DNA of 64,000 nt, taken from positions 226,823 through 290,822 of the forward strand of contig SLTK01000007.1 in NCBI GenBank assembly GCA_004347695.1, written 5' to 3'. The DNA comes from Chloroflexota bacterium (GTDB lineage: Bacteria; Chloroflexota; Anaerolineae; Anaerolineales; Anaerolineaceae). A program made the translations under genes and the position numbers. Shown piece after piece: positions 41,540 to 51,084 of the stretch. Each line of letters begins with the position of its first letter. Position 1 is the first letter of the stretch. The notes under the pieces are model-generated. The model was not told the DNA's origin and made no database searches. It was given only the letters and a program-made list of their open reading frames with translations.

Positions 41540-43714
41540 ATGAAGCCATTGATTAAGAAAGAACTCCCTAACAATTTCAGCCTGCCGCGCCGCATCAGCC
41601 GCCTGTCGAACCTGGCTTACAATCTTTGGTGGGCCTGGAATCCGGATGCCTTGAACGTTTTCCGCACCATCAACAAACGGGTTTGGGATGATGTAGGCCA
41701 CAACCCGGTTGCATTCCTGCGCAAAGTGGAACGCAGCCAGCTAAACGCGGTCGCGAACAATTCTTTCTACCTGGAGTTATACGACCGGGTCATCCAGCAG
41801 TTTGACGCTTATATGGCGGATGAATCCACCTGGTTTGCGCGGGAGCATCCCGGCCTGAGCGAATCGGCCATAGCATATTTTTCGTTTGAATTCGGACTGC
41901 ATGAATCCCTGCCGGTTTATGCCGGCGGTCTTGGCATTCTGGCCGGCGATCATTTGAAAGAGGCCAGCGATTTGGGCTTGCCCCTGTCTGGCGTCGGTTT
42001 TATCTATAACCAGGGCTACTTCACCCAGCGCATTACCGAGGATGGCTGGCAGGAGACCGGCACCCATTACCTCGCCTTCGAGGATGCTCCCATCGTTCCG
42101 CTGTATGGCGAAGACGACCAGCCGATTACCATTTCCATCGACCTGCCAGGTCGCAGCGTTATCGCGCGCGTCTGGGCAGTGCAGGTGGGACGAATCTCCC
42201 TATATCTGCTGGACACCAACTTGCCAGCCAACTCAGATGCGGATAAACAACTGACAGCCCGTCTGTACAGCAACGATCTGGAAGTACGCATTTCGCAGGA
42301 AATCATGCTGGGCATGGGTGGGGTGCGCGCGCTGCGCCGGCTGGGCATCGAACCAACTGTCTGGCACATGAACGAAGGTCATTCGGCTTTCCTGGCGCTG
42401 GAGCGCACGCTGGAATTGGTGCATGCCGGCTCCACTTACACGGAAGCGGCTGCGGTGGTAAAACGCTCCAATGTCTTCACCACCCACACTCCTGTTCCAG
42501 CGGGTAACGATCAGTTCCCGTTATGGTTGATCGATAAGTACTTCCCTAATGTTTGGGCTGATTTAAACATGACCCGCGATCAGTTTGTTGATCTGGGACG
42601 GCAAGCGACGCCCTGGGGCGAAAGCTTCTGTATGCCTGTGTTAGCGCTACACCTTTCTGAGCATGCCAACGGCGTCTCGGAACTGCATGGTCAGGTTTCG
42701 CGGCGGATGTGGAACTTCATGTGGCCTAATAAACGTCCGGATGATGTGCCGATCACGCACATCACCAACGGCGTCCACACTTTTTCCTGGCTGGCGCGCC
42801 GCATGAGCGTACTGTTTGACGAATACCTTGGGGCCGATTGGAAAGCGCGCTTGGATGATCCAGCCCTTTGGTCGCTGGTAAATAACATCCCCGATCGCGA
42901 ATTATGGGCGGTTCGCCGGCACCTTAAGCGCAAATTATTCCTGTACGTCGATAACCGGGCGCGTGCTGCCTGGCAAAGCGGCGCTATTCACCCGATCCAG
43001 GCGCTGGCAGACGGAGTTTTTCTGGAACCTTATTCGTTGACCATCGGGTTCGCCCGACGCTTTGCGACCTATAAACGCGCCAACCTGATCCTGCGCGATT
43101 ATGAACGGCTAATCCGCCTGGTCACCGACCCGGATATGCCGGTGCAAATTATTTTTGCCGGCAAGGCGCACCCAGCGGATGAGCCCGGCAAGCTGCTTAT
43201 CCAACAGGTCTACCGGGCGGTAAAGGATTCTCGCTCCGGTGGCCGGCTGGTTTTCCTTGAAGACTATGACATGAATATGGCGCGCTTCCTGGTGCAGGGG
43301 GTCGACATCTGGATGAACAACCCGCGGCGACCCAATGAAGCCTCGGGAACCTCCGGGATGAAAGCCGCGCTGAACGGCGTGCTCAACCTGTCTGTGATGG
43401 ATGGCTGGTGGCGGGAAGGCTTCAATGGCAAAAATGGCTGGGCAATTGGCGAGGATGCCGATGCAGTGGACCCCAATCAGCAGGACGAAGCCGATTCACA
43501 CAGCCTTTATGATCACCTGGAAAATGAAATTATTCCGCTGTATTACAAAGAGCGGACATCGGATGATATTCCTGCCAAATATCTGGCATTGGTCAAAGAA
43601 AACATTCGCACACTGGTGCCGCAATTCAGCACTCGCCGGATGGTCAAGGAATACATGCAGGAAATGTATTTGCCCTGCATGGCAGGCGAGAAAAAACCAG
43701 TGGTGAAGGGTTAA
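41540..43714 (+). CDS. glgP: alpha-glucan (maltodextrin/glycogen) phosphorylase
   Basis: PLP-dependent GT35 enzyme that releases glucose 1-phosphate from glycogen or maltodextrin. 724 aa, of the shorter bacterial/archaeal type with an N-terminal DUF3417-like part (ISRLSNLAYNLWWAWNPDAL). The chain shows FSFEFGLHESLPVYAGGLGILAGDHLKEASDLGLP (active-site glycine-rich segment, in parts), THTPVPAGNDQFP, ITNGVHTFSWL, FAGKAHPADEPGK and the PLP site EASGTSGMKAALNG with its Lys. The final portion LSVMDGWWREGFNGKNGWAIG is the usual C-terminal phosphate-binding region. Directly followed by a UPF0316 gene with no gap. Confidence 0.94.
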   Translation: MKPLIKKELPNNFSLPRRISRLSNLAYNLWWAWNPDALNVFRTINKRVWDDVGHNPVAFLRKVERSQLNAVANNSFYLELYDRVIQQFDAYMADESTWFAREHPGLSESAIAYFSFEFGLHESLPVYAGGLGILAGDHLKEASDLGLPLSGVGFIYNQGYFTQRITEDGWQETGTHYLAFEDAPIVPLYGEDDQPITISIDLPGRSVIARVWAVQVGRISLYLLDTNLPANSDADKQLTARLYSNDLEVRISQEIMLGMGGVRALRRLGIEPTVWHMNEGHSAFLALERTLELVHAGSTYTEAAAVVKRSNVFTTHTPVPAGNDQFPLWLIDKYFPNVWADLNMTRDQFVDLGRQATPWGESFCMPVLALHLSEHANGVSELHGQVSRRMWNFMWPNKRPDDVPITHITNGVHTFSWLARRMSVLFDEYLGADWKARLDDPALWSLVNNIPDRELWAVRRHLKRKLFLYVDNRARAAWQSGAIHPIQALADGVFLEPYSLTIGFARRFATYKRANLILRDYERLIRLVTDPDMPVQIIFAGKAHPADEPGKLLIQQVYRAVKDSRSGGRLVFLEDYDMNMARFLVQGVDIWMNNPRRPNEASGTSGMKAALNGVLNLSVMDGWWREGFNGKNGWAIGEDADAVDPNQQDEADSHSLYDHLENEIIPLYYKERTSDDIPAKYLALVKENIRTLVPQFSTRRMVKEYMQEMYLPCMAGEKKPVVKG

Positions 43715-44242
43715 ATGGAAAGCTGGTTAGCACTCCCACCGCTTTTGATCGCGCTAATTATTTTCTTTTTACGCGTCGTCGATATGTCCCTGGACACCAT
43801 CCGGGTGTTGTTTGTGGTACGCGGGCGCAAGCTGCTGGCCTGGATTCTTGGATTTTTCCAGTCAGCGGTGTTCATCGTTGCAATCAGCAGCGTGCTGACC
43901 AATCAACAAAGTTTCTTAACCATTCTTGCCTATGCTGCCGGTTTTGCGACCGGTAATGTGGTTGGCATGCTCATCGAAGAACGCCTGGCGGTCGGACATA
44001 TTCATTTGAGTATTGTCAGCCCTTCGCGCGGGGTTGGAATCGCCGAAATGCTGCGCGAGCAGGGCTACGCGGTAACCGAATTATCAGCTCGCGGGCTGCA
44101 GGGTATGGTCACTCTGCTGCATGTGGATGTAATGCGCAAGCAGCTCGAGGCAGTCGAGAAGCTGGTTCGCGAAGCAGACCCCGAGGCATTCGTCACCGCC
44201 GAGGATGTCCGTCCGATCCGGCGCGGGTTCTGGCGGGCGTAG
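43715..44242 (+). CDS. UPF0316 (DUF2179/DUF5698) membrane protein
   Basis: A 175-aa protein. Three TM helices in the first 90 residues (LLIALIIFFLRVVDMSLDTI; LLAWILGFFQSAVFIVAI; ILAYAAGFATGNVVGMLI), matching the DUF5698 N-terminal domain with its R-V-x-D-x-S-L-x-T motif, followed by a small soluble DUF2179 domain (GYAVTELSARGLQGMVTLLHVDV). UPF0316 proteins are conserved but of unknown function, perhaps ligand- or nucleotide-responsive. The start follows the glgP stop immediately, suggesting coupling. Confidence 0.85.
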   Translation: MESWLALPPLLIALIIFFLRVVDMSLDTIRVLFVVRGRKLLAWILGFFQSAVFIVAISSVLTNQQSFLTILAYAAGFATGNVVGMLIEERLAVGHIHLSIVSPSRGVGIAEMLREQGYAVTELSARGLQGMVTLLHVDVMRKQLEAVEKLVREADPEAFVTAEDVRPIRRGFWRA

Positions 44243-44386
44243 GCTTTACCCGATCCCTGTCTGCAGTACAATCTGCTATTGAGTTTGTCGAAGGGTCTTG
44301 GCTTCGACAGGCTCAGCCACCGGTTTAGTCAATGGGCTTCCTGTGCTCTGTGAGTGCAGGCAGCCACGGGCTTTTACGGATGGTAG

Positions 44387-44436
44387 GGGCATGGGGGTTT
44401 AGGCGAATTTCGGGAATCTTCTACAACCCCATGCCC
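44387..44436. repeat. long-loop inverted repeat GGGCATGGGG/CCCCATGCCC
   Basis: Arms 44387-44396 and 44427-44436. Part of the non-coding stretch 44243-44593, which also holds CCCTTCGACAGGCTCAG-type sequence near 44290-44320. Confidence 0.55.
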
Positions 44437-44497
44437 GTTCTCTACCTGCAAAGGGGGTCGCGATTCGGTTCTTGATCCTTGAGACGGATAATAAAAC

Positions 44498-44547
44498 GGG
44501 CACGGGGTTAGTTGGTTGATGGAGGGTCGGTTAACATCCCCGTGCCC
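44498..44547. repeat. long-loop inverted repeat GGGCACGGGG/CCCCGTGCCC
   Basis: Arms 44498-44507 and 44538-44547, the same spacing as the preceding repeat but with a compensatory T-A to C-G change in the middle of the stem. Confidence 0.55.
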
Positions 44548-44593
44548 CTACCGACGAAGGATAGAACATAAAGGCGTCGGAGACAACGGCCTT

Positions 44594-45925
44594 CTATTCC
44601 GCTTTCTTAACCTTCAACTTCAGCCCATTGACCGTGGTGACAACCACCCGGGTGCCTTGCGGCAGAGGTTCGCCAGGTTCTGCCAGTTCAGCGCTCCATA
44701 GTTCACCGGCCAGTTGAATGCTGCCCACCGGGTCGAGCATTTGACTGACCACGCCGGTCTTGCCAACCAATGATTCCTTCCCCATAACCGCTGGCGCTTT
44801 GAGCGCCCGGATGGCGAAGCTGATGATGATGCTGAAGCTAAGCGCCAGGAAAACACCGGTGCCTATCACCAACGGCACGGATACGGATGGAAAACCAGGC
44901 GCGCGCACAGAATTGAACAGAATCAACGACCCGGCGATAAACGAGCCGATTCCGGCCGCGGTCAAGGCGCCATGGGTTGGCGCTTTAATATCCAAAATGA
45001 ATAGCACGAAGGCCAGCACGAGAAAAATAAGCCCGAACAGGTTGACGGGCAATATGCCGAAAGAATAGACCACCAGCGCCAGTGAAACCACGCCAATGGT
45101 GCCTGCCACCCAGCCACCCGGGCTGGACATCTCGATCAAAATGGCCTGCACGCCAATGGACAGCAGCAAGAATACAATGTTGGGGTTGGTCAACAGGGAT
45201 AAAGCGCGTTCGATGGCGGTTAACGGAATCTCACGGATTGTTGCGTTTTGGGTGTGGATTGTGACCTCGCGGTCGATCACCGTCACGGACCGGCCATCCA
45301 TCTGGCGTAAGAGGTCATTCAGGTCAGTGGCGATGTAGTCCACCAATCCGACGGCCAGCGCCTCGCTCGAGGATACCGCTTTGGCGGTTTCTATGGTTTG
45401 CTCGGCAACTGCAATGGCCTCCGGTGGCCTTCTTTCAGCCAGGGAACGCACCGTCGCGCGCAGGATTTCCTTTTCCTTGGCGGCCAACGTCTCGCCGATG
45501 TCTTCGCCCTGTGAACCCACCGGACTGGCGGCACCAATGGCGGTTTCTGGTGCCATGGCGGCCACATGACCGGCCAGTGTAATCAGGGTCCCGGCAGAGC
45601 CTGCCATAGCTCCCTGCGGAGACACGTAAACCACCACCGGTATTGTGCTGGCGCGAATGACCTGCACGATGGTATTCATCAATTGAATCGAGCCGCCCGG
45701 TGTGTTCAATTGCAATATGAGCAATTCTGCCGAGTCGCTGGCGGCAATATCCAAACTGCGCTCAATGGATGTAATCATGACCGGCGTAAGCGGCCCATCG
45801 ACTTTCAGAGATAAGACCAGGGGGGTGCCAGCGGGAGTCTGCGCAGCAGCCGGCTGGACCAGAAAGACCGCCGCCAGCAGAATAACTGCCAACCTCATTA
45901 TGAATAGTACATGGTGCTTGCTCAT
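44594..45925 (-). CDS. NfeD-like membrane serine protease with OB-fold domain
   Basis: About 443 aa from ATG 45925 (AGGAGA upstream). Signal-like N-terminus; residues of about 30-220 resemble ClpP-class proteases: LQLNTPGGSIQLMNTIVQVI, the putative nucleophile in GAMAGSAGTLITLAGH and a Lys in LAAKEKEILRATVRS. About five TM helices then precede a C-terminal NfeD OB-fold (GKTGVVSQMLDPVGSIQLAGELWSAE ... GTRVVVTTVNGLKLKVK). Such NfeD1b proteins act at membranes with flotillin-like stomatins, which are absent here. Single gene. Confidence 0.9.
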   Translation of the reverse strand: MSKHHVLFIMRLAVILLAAVFLVQPAAAQTPAGTPLVLSLKVDGPLTPVMITSIERSLDIAASDSAELLILQLNTPGGSIQLMNTIVQVIRASTIPVVVYVSPQGAMAGSAGTLITLAGHVAAMAPETAIGAASPVGSQGEDIGETLAAKEKEILRATVRSLAERRPPEAIAVAEQTIETAKAVSSSEALAVGLVDYIATDLNDLLRQMDGRSVTVIDREVTIHTQNATIREIPLTAIERALSLLTNPNIVFLLLSIGVQAILIEMSSPGGWVAGTIGVVSLALVVYSFGILPVNLFGLIFLVLAFVLFILDIKAPTHGALTAAGIGSFIAGSLILFNSVRAPGFPSVSVPLVIGTGVFLALSFSIIISFAIRALKAPAVMGKESLVGKTGVVSQMLDPVGSIQLAGELWSAELAEPGEPLPQGTRVVVTTVNGLKLKVKKAE

Positions 45926-46192
45926 CTTGTCTCCTGCCAGGCCCAACAATATAAAACCTTACCTCTATTATAGCCCGGCGATTTAAAAAGAAGATGAACT
46001 CTTTCTTTCCAGCGCTTATACGATTCCGATACCGCGTTAATGGTTTTCTTGCAAAGCTGCGTTATGTTAACGTTGTAGTGTTGGGTATCGCTTTGTTGCA
46101 AAGGCCATACCCATTTGTTATGGAAATAGCAACAAGGTGGTAACCGAACTGAAATTGAAAAACCCCGCCCTCGGGAGGGGAAGGAGATTGAT

Positions 46193-48076
46193 ATGTCTAA
46201 AATAATTGGTATTGATCTGGGAACTACGAACAGCGTGGTGGCCGTCATGGAAGGCGGATCGCCGACCGTCATCAACACGGCTGAAGGTCCACGCTTGCTG
46301 CCCTCGGTGGTGGCTTTCAATAAGAATGGCGAGCGCCTGGTGGGTCAAACCGCCAAGCGACAGGCGGTGATCAACCCGGAAAACACAATCTATTCCATCA
46401 AGCGGTTTATGGGACGTCGCTATGATGAAGTTGAAACAGAGCGCAAGAATGCGCCGTTTCAGGTGGTCAGCGGCCCATCCGGGGATGCGCGGGTTAAAAT
46501 CCCGGTGAACAACCGCGAATACACCCCGCAGGAAATATCCGCCATGATCCTCGGCAAACTTAAAGCGGATGCCGAAGCATACCTTGGCGAGTCTGTGACT
46601 CAGGCGGTGATTACCGTGCCGGCATATTTCAATGACAGTCAGCGTCAGGCCACCAAGGATGCCGGAAAAATTGCCGGGCTGGAGGTGCTGCGCATCATCA
46701 ATGAACCGACTGCCTCCGCATTGGCCTACGGTCTTGATAAGAAAAAGAATGAAAAGGTTCTGGTCTTCGACCTGGGTGGCGGCACCTTCGATGTGTCCAT
46801 CCTGGAGGTCGGCGACGGCGTATTCGAGGTTAAGTCAACTTCCGGCGACACACACCTGGGCGGCGATGACTGGGATCAACAGGTTGTCAACTGGGCGGTG
46901 GAAACCTTCCAAAAAGAACAGGGAATGGATTTGACCAAAGACCGTCAGGCGATGCAACGATTACGTGAGGCTGCGGAAAAGGCCAAAATCGAACTTTCCA
47001 CTATCATGGAAACTGAGATCAACCTGCCGTACATCACCGCAGATGCCAGCGGGCCCAAACACCTGCAACTGCGACTGACACGCGCTCACTTCGAGCAAAT
47101 GACTAAAGAACTGCTGGAGCGTACTCGCACGCCCTTTGAAACCGCCTTGAAAGATGCTGGGCTCAAAGCCAGTCAGTTGGATGAAATTGTGCTGGTCGGC
47201 GGCGCAACCCGCATGCCGATGGTACAGGAACTTGTCCGCCAGTTGACCGACAAAGAACCCAACAAGAGCGTCAACCCGGATGAGGTCGTGGCTGTTGGCG
47301 CGGCCATCCAGGCCGGTGTACTCGGCGGTGAAGTAAAAGATGTGCTGCTGTTGGACGTCACCCCGCTGACATTGGGTGTCGAAACCCTGGGCAGCGTGAT
47401 GACTCCGATTATCGAGCGGAACACGACGATCCCGGCGCGCCGATCGCAAATCTTCTCGACTGCCGAAGACAGCCAGTCTGCTGTGGACATCCATGTGCTG
47501 CAAGGTGAACGCACTACGGCGACCGATAACATCAGTCTCGGGCGCTTTCGCCTGGACGGCATCCCTGCTGCGCCGCGCGGAACACCTCAGGTGGAAGTCA
47601 CGTTTGACATGGACGCCAACGGCATCCTGAATGTGACCGCCAAAGATAAAGCTTCAGGGCGTGAGCAGAAAGTGACCATCACAGCCACGACCAACCTGTC
47701 GCGCAGCGATATCGACCGGATGGTGGACGAAGCCAAAAAACACGAGGCAGATGATGCCCGCCAACGCGAGTTGGTGGAAGCGCGCAATATGGCCGATAAC
47801 CTGGCCTACCAGGTTGAAAAAGAATTGAAAGAGAAAGGCGCCGACGTGCCCTCTGATCTACGCGGCGAAGCTGAGAGTCTGGTCAGTCAGCTGCGGCAAG
47901 CAGCGGCTGGCAATGAGACCAACCGCATCCGCACCCTTTCACAACAAGCACAGCAGTTGATCGGGCGCATCCAGCAGGCTGGCGGCACCCAGCCGGGATC
48001 TGACGGTCAAAATGGCAGCAGCGGCAACTCGAACCCTGAGGGCGAAGTGGTGGAAGGCGACTTCAAGGACGCCTAA
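46193..48076 (+). CDS. dnaK: molecular chaperone DnaK
   Basis: HSP70 chaperone that refolds and holds proteins in an ATP-driven cycle. 627 aa. [19 protein letters not shown] at the start, [36 protein letters not shown] and [14 protein letters not shown] are ATPase signatures; the peptide-binding domain includes [20 protein letters not shown]; the tail ends [17 protein letters not shown] precedes the ATG. No grpE or dnaJ flanks it. Upstream no CIRCE inverted repeat (TTAGCACTC-type) is visible; a CCCTCGGGAGGG hairpin lies directly before the ribosome site. Confidence 0.97.
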   Translation: MSKIIGIDLGTTNSVVAVMEGGSPTVINTAEGPRLLPSVVAFNKNGERLVGQTAKRQAVINPENTIYSIKRFMGRRYDEVETERKNAPFQVVSGPSGDARVKIPVNNREYTPQEISAMILGKLKADAEAYLGESVTQAVITVPAYFNDSQRQATKDAGKIAGLEVLRIINEPTASALAYGLDKKKNEKVLVFDLGGGTFDVSILEVGDGVFEVKSTSGDTHLGGDDWDQQVVNWAVETFQKEQGMDLTKDRQAMQRLREAAEKAKIELSTIMETEINLPYITADASGPKHLQLRLTRAHFEQMTKELLERTRTPFETALKDAGLKASQLDEIVLVGGATRMPMVQELVRQLTDKEPNKSVNPDEVVAVGAAIQAGVLGGEVKDVLLLDVTPLTLGVETLGSVMTPIIERNTTIPARRSQIFSTAEDSQSAVDIHVLQGERTTATDNISLGRFRLDGIPAAPRGTPQVEVTFDMDANGILNVTAKDKASGREQKVTITATTNLSRSDIDRMVDEAKKHEADDARQRELVEARNMADNLAYQVEKELKEKGADVPSDLRGEAESLVSQLRQAAAGNETNRIRTLSQQAQQLIGRIQQAGGTQPGSDGQNGSSGNSNPEGEVVEGDFKDA

Positions 48077-48097
48077 GCCCAATCGTACAACATTACC

Positions 48098-48146
48098 CCG
48101 CGCCTTATCATGGATGAAATCCATTTCCCAGATCAGGCGCGGGTGT
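48098..48146 (+). terminator. hairpin after dnaK
   Basis: CCCGCGCCT pairs with AGGCGCGGG across a loop that itself contains ATGGAT/ATCCAT, followed by TGTATTTTA. Terminator or repeat element. Confidence 0.55.
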
Positions 48147-48250
48147 ATTTTACGGGCACGGGGATAGTCAAAATAAAACGCCTCGTGTCTCGGCAATGTT
48201 GTGTCACACGCAAGGAGAATAAGGTCACCTTCTTGAAGTGGTCAAATATA

Positions 48251-48967
48251 TCAGTCAGCTACTTTTAGGCAGGATTCATTTGCCTCGATCGACAGGTCAA
48301 GCAACCGTCCATTGGCTTTGAGCCAGGTACGCCTGGAGCGGTAGTCCGGCAGCATTTTTTCCACCTGTTCCCAGAAAGCCCGGCTGTGGTTTTTCTGTAC
48401 AATGTGCGCCAGTTCGTGGATCACGATGTAGTCGATAATCTCGAGCGGAGCCATGACCAGCCGCCAGGTGAAGCTCAGGGCATTTAATCGGCTGCAAGAC
48501 CCCCAGCGCGTCCGGGCTGAGGTGATGCGGATCGAGCGGTATTTCAGGCCAAACTGCCGGGTATAATATTCCGTCCGTTCGCTGAGTAGATGGCGCGCCT
48601 GGTTTTTATACCAGACGGTCAGCACATCGGCGGCTTTTGGCAGCACAGACTCAGACAGGTAAAAACCGGTAGAAAATTGAACCCGGGCTGTGCCGTGTTC
48701 ACTCACATGCAGTGGATGGCTGGCTCCCAGATACCAGATGCGGGCGCCTTCGACCAGCTCGCGCTTACTAATCGCGATAGATGCTTTCCGCGATCGCTCC
48801 AGAGTTTTGAGAATCCAGTTGGCCTTCTTTGCAACGATATCCTCTATTTGAGCTCGGCTCAAGCGTTGAGGCGCGCGTACTTCCAATTGACCTTCGGGAG
48901 TAACGACCAGCGCAACCGTTTTCCGCCGGCTGCGGATAATGTGGTCGATAACAGGGGCATCGCTCAT
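48251..48967 (-). CDS. YgjP-like zinc metallopeptidase (DUF45)
   Basis: A 238-aa protein. The zinc-peptidase motif is IVIHELAHIVQKNHSRAFWEQV, with His-Glu-x-x-His and a third ligand downstream; this is the WLM/SprT-like YgjP (M48-family-annotated) arrangement. The N-terminal half is a small beta-rich domain (HIIRSRRKTVALVVTPEGQLEVRAP). RIRITSARTRWGSCSR-like sequence (ITSARTRWGSCSRLNALSF) is also typical of the family. Function unsettled, perhaps DNA-protein crosslink-related. Ends 16 nt before RNase Z upstream in the same direction. Confidence 0.88.
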   Translation of the reverse strand: MSDAPVIDHIIRSRRKTVALVVTPEGQLEVRAPQRLSRAQIEDIVAKKANWILKTLERSRKASIAISKRELVEGARIWYLGASHPLHVSEHGTARVQFSTGFYLSESVLPKAADVLTVWYKNQARHLLSERTEYYTRQFGLKYRSIRITSARTRWGSCSRLNALSFTWRLVMAPLEIIDYIVIHELAHIVQKNHSRAFWEQVEKMLPDYRSRRTWLKANGRLLDLSIEANESCLKVAD

Positions 48968-48982
48968 ACAGCCATCGGACGG

Positions 48983-49906
48983 TCAGGCTTCGGGCCGTTT
49001 GACCTGGACGACATCAAAATCGCGGGCGACAATAGCATTCTCGAACACCGATTGAGCTTCCGCTAATATATCTTTTTCACGGTAGCGGCGGGAAACATGG
49101 GTCAGCACCAGTTGACCGACACCCGCGTCGCGGGCAAGCTCTGCGGAACGCCGGGCGGTCATGTGGCCGAACTGGCGGGCCATTGCCGCTTCTTCGTCCA
49201 GGTAGGTGGCTTCCATCACCAGCGTATCCACCCCCTTGCAAACTTCCAGCAGGCTGCTGGTATCTCCAGCATCGCCAATGACAGCCAGACGTGTACCCGG
49301 TCTAAAGTCGCCCAGGACGCTGTCTGGCTCGATTTTCCGTCCGTCTGGCAGGAGAACACTACGCCCTTCCACCAATTCGCGTCGCAGCGGTCCATTGGGG
49401 ACGCCAAGCGCTTCGGCTTTTTCCGGCAAAAAGGGGCGGCGCCCCTTTTCTTCGAACAAATAGCCAAAGTTATCAGGGCCACGGTGCTGCACTGAGAAGG
49501 CGCTGAGGCTGAAATTGTCCTCTTCTAGAACCGGTCCTGCAACAATTGCCCGCAGATTTAGCGGCATGGGCGGTTCCTGCCCGCGCAGCACCACGCCGTA
49601 AAGCAGGTCATGGACGCGGTCAAGGGCGCCTTTTCCGCCAATTACTTCCAACTCATCAATCGATTCCCAGCGCATGAAGGTCGAAAGCAAACCGGCCAGC
49701 CCAAGAATATGATCGAGGTGACCGTGGGTGATCAGGATGCGATTGAGCCGCTTGAATCCGATGCCGGATTGCAGGATCTGCCGCTGGGTGCCTTCGCCAC
49801 AGTCAACCAGGAAACGGTACTCGTCATGTTTGACCACTAACGCCGGTAAATTACGGCGCACCGATGGAGCGGAAGCGGAGGTGCCAAGGAAGACGAGTTC
49901 AAACAC
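48983..49906 (-). CDS. rnz: ribonuclease Z (tRNA 3' endonuclease)
   Basis: Cleaves the 3' extension of tRNA precursors; relevant here because both tRNA genes in the window lack an encoded CCA. 307 aa metallo-beta-lactamase fold. FLGTSASAPSVRRNLPALVV opens it; ILITHGHLDHILGLAGLLST is the H-x-H-x-D-H zinc motif; VIGDAGDTSSLLEV and MEATYLDEEAAMARQFGHMTAR supply further ligands and LVLTHVSRRYR the last His. Paired with the YgjP-like gene by a 15-nt gap. Confidence 0.93.
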   Translation of the reverse strand: MFELVFLGTSASAPSVRRNLPALVVKHDEYRFLVDCGEGTQRQILQSGIGFKRLNRILITHGHLDHILGLAGLLSTFMRWESIDELEVIGGKGALDRVHDLLYGVVLRGQEPPMPLNLRAIVAGPVLEEDNFSLSAFSVQHRGPDNFGYLFEEKGRRPFLPEKAEALGVPNGPLRRELVEGRSVLLPDGRKIEPDSVLGDFRPGTRLAVIGDAGDTSSLLEVCKGVDTLVMEATYLDEEAAMARQFGHMTARRSAELARDAGVGQLVLTHVSRRYREKDILAEAQSVFENAIVARDFDVVQVKRPEA

Positions 49907-50148
49907 TGGGTTGGTAATCCTTCTGAAAAGTGCCTAATTGTACCGCATCTTCCCACGCGAGACAAAACGCAGCGGGTTAAGGAACGCGGGCTTTGGTGGG
50001 CTTAGCCACCGGAGGCCAGCCAGGCTTTTTTCACCCGCGCTCTGTGAGTGTGGGCAGCAACCGACTGCAGCGTCTATGGTGAACTACCGGATTATGGCGA
50101 GCATAGTTCCCAAAATTGGACAAGCTGAAGCTTATCCTTCAAAATGCT

Positions 50149-51054
50149 TTAATTTTTCGCTTGACTGGAAGAAATGGCCGTCTCAACGGCCACCGGACGG
50201 TAGTGCAGCAAATTTTCCATGGTGAACAGAATCAGCGCGATCCAGATAATAACAAATCCGATCACCTGGTTGCTGGAAAATCCTTCCTTGAATACAAACA
50301 CGCCCAGCAGGAATTGAGTGGTGGGCGTAATGTATTGCAGCAGTCCGACAGTGGTCAATGGAATCAGCTTTGTTCCGGCTGAGAAAAATATCAAAGGGAT
50401 GGCAGTGACCACACCCGTAGCGGCTAGCAGCAAGGTCGTGTTGACGCCAGCATTAACGAAAGCGCCAACGCCACGGACCTGCTCGATGATCAGGTAGGCT
50501 AACGTTGGCAGGAAAACTGCGGCAGTCTCAAGGGTCAACCCTTGCAGCGAACCTAGCGGTGTAATCTTCTTCATCAGACCGTATAACCCGAACGAAAGCG
50601 CCAAAACCAGCGCGATCCACGGTAGCTTGCCCATGCTGACCGTCAGGTAGGTGACCCCCACACCTGCCAGAACTACGGGCACCCATTGCAGCGGGCGCAG
50701 CCGTTCGCGCAGGAAAATGACCCCCAGCAGCACACTGACCAGCGGATTGATGAAGTAACCCAGGCTGGCCTCCACCACGTAACCGGCATTTACCCCCCAG
50801 ACATAGGTGACCCAATTGATCGCCAGCAGCGTGCCGGCAATTGCGTACAGGAAAACAATCCGCGGGGTCGCGGCCGAAAGCATGGGTTTCAGTTCCTTGC
50901 GGAAAATAAGAATAGCCGTCATTAGTAGGAACGACCATACCACCCGATGGGCCATGATCTGAAACGCAGGTGCAGCCTGCAGCGTTTTGAAATAAAGTGG
51001 GAAGAATCCCCAGATCGCATATCCTGCCAGAGCAAATAGAACGCCTTTTTTCAC
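50149..51054 (-). CDS. rarD: RarD-type EamA-family transporter
   Basis: A 301-aa drug/metabolite-transporter protein with ten hydrophobic segments. The opening GVLFALAGYAIWGFFPLYFKTL and the segments AHRVVWSFLLMTAILIF, LLAINWVTYVWGVNAGYVVEASLGYFINPLVSVLLGVIFLRERL (quoted in parts) are RarD-typical (the N-W-x-x-Y-x-W pattern). RarD substrates are not firmly known. It follows a gene-free stretch (49907-50148) that contains remnants of dispersed repeats. Confidence 0.88.
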   Translation of the reverse strand: MKKGVLFALAGYAIWGFFPLYFKTLQAAPAFQIMAHRVVWSFLLMTAILIFRKELKPMLSAATPRIVFLYAIAGTLLAINWVTYVWGVNAGYVVEASLGYFINPLVSVLLGVIFLRERLRPLQWVPVVLAGVGVTYLTVSMGKLPWIALVLALSFGLYGLMKKITPLGSLQGLTLETAAVFLPTLAYLIIEQVRGVGAFVNAGVNTTLLLAATGVVTAIPLIFFSAGTKLIPLTTVGLLQYITPTTQFLLGVFVFKEGFSSNQVIGFVIIWIALILFTMENLLHYRPVAVETAISSSQAKN

Positions 51055-51084
51055 AAGGAAACCTGTAATTTACGGAAGAAATAA

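Noticed and set aside
46021-46192. CIRCE element upstream of dnaK
   Set aside because: No TTAGCACTC/GAGTGCTAA inverted repeat is present.
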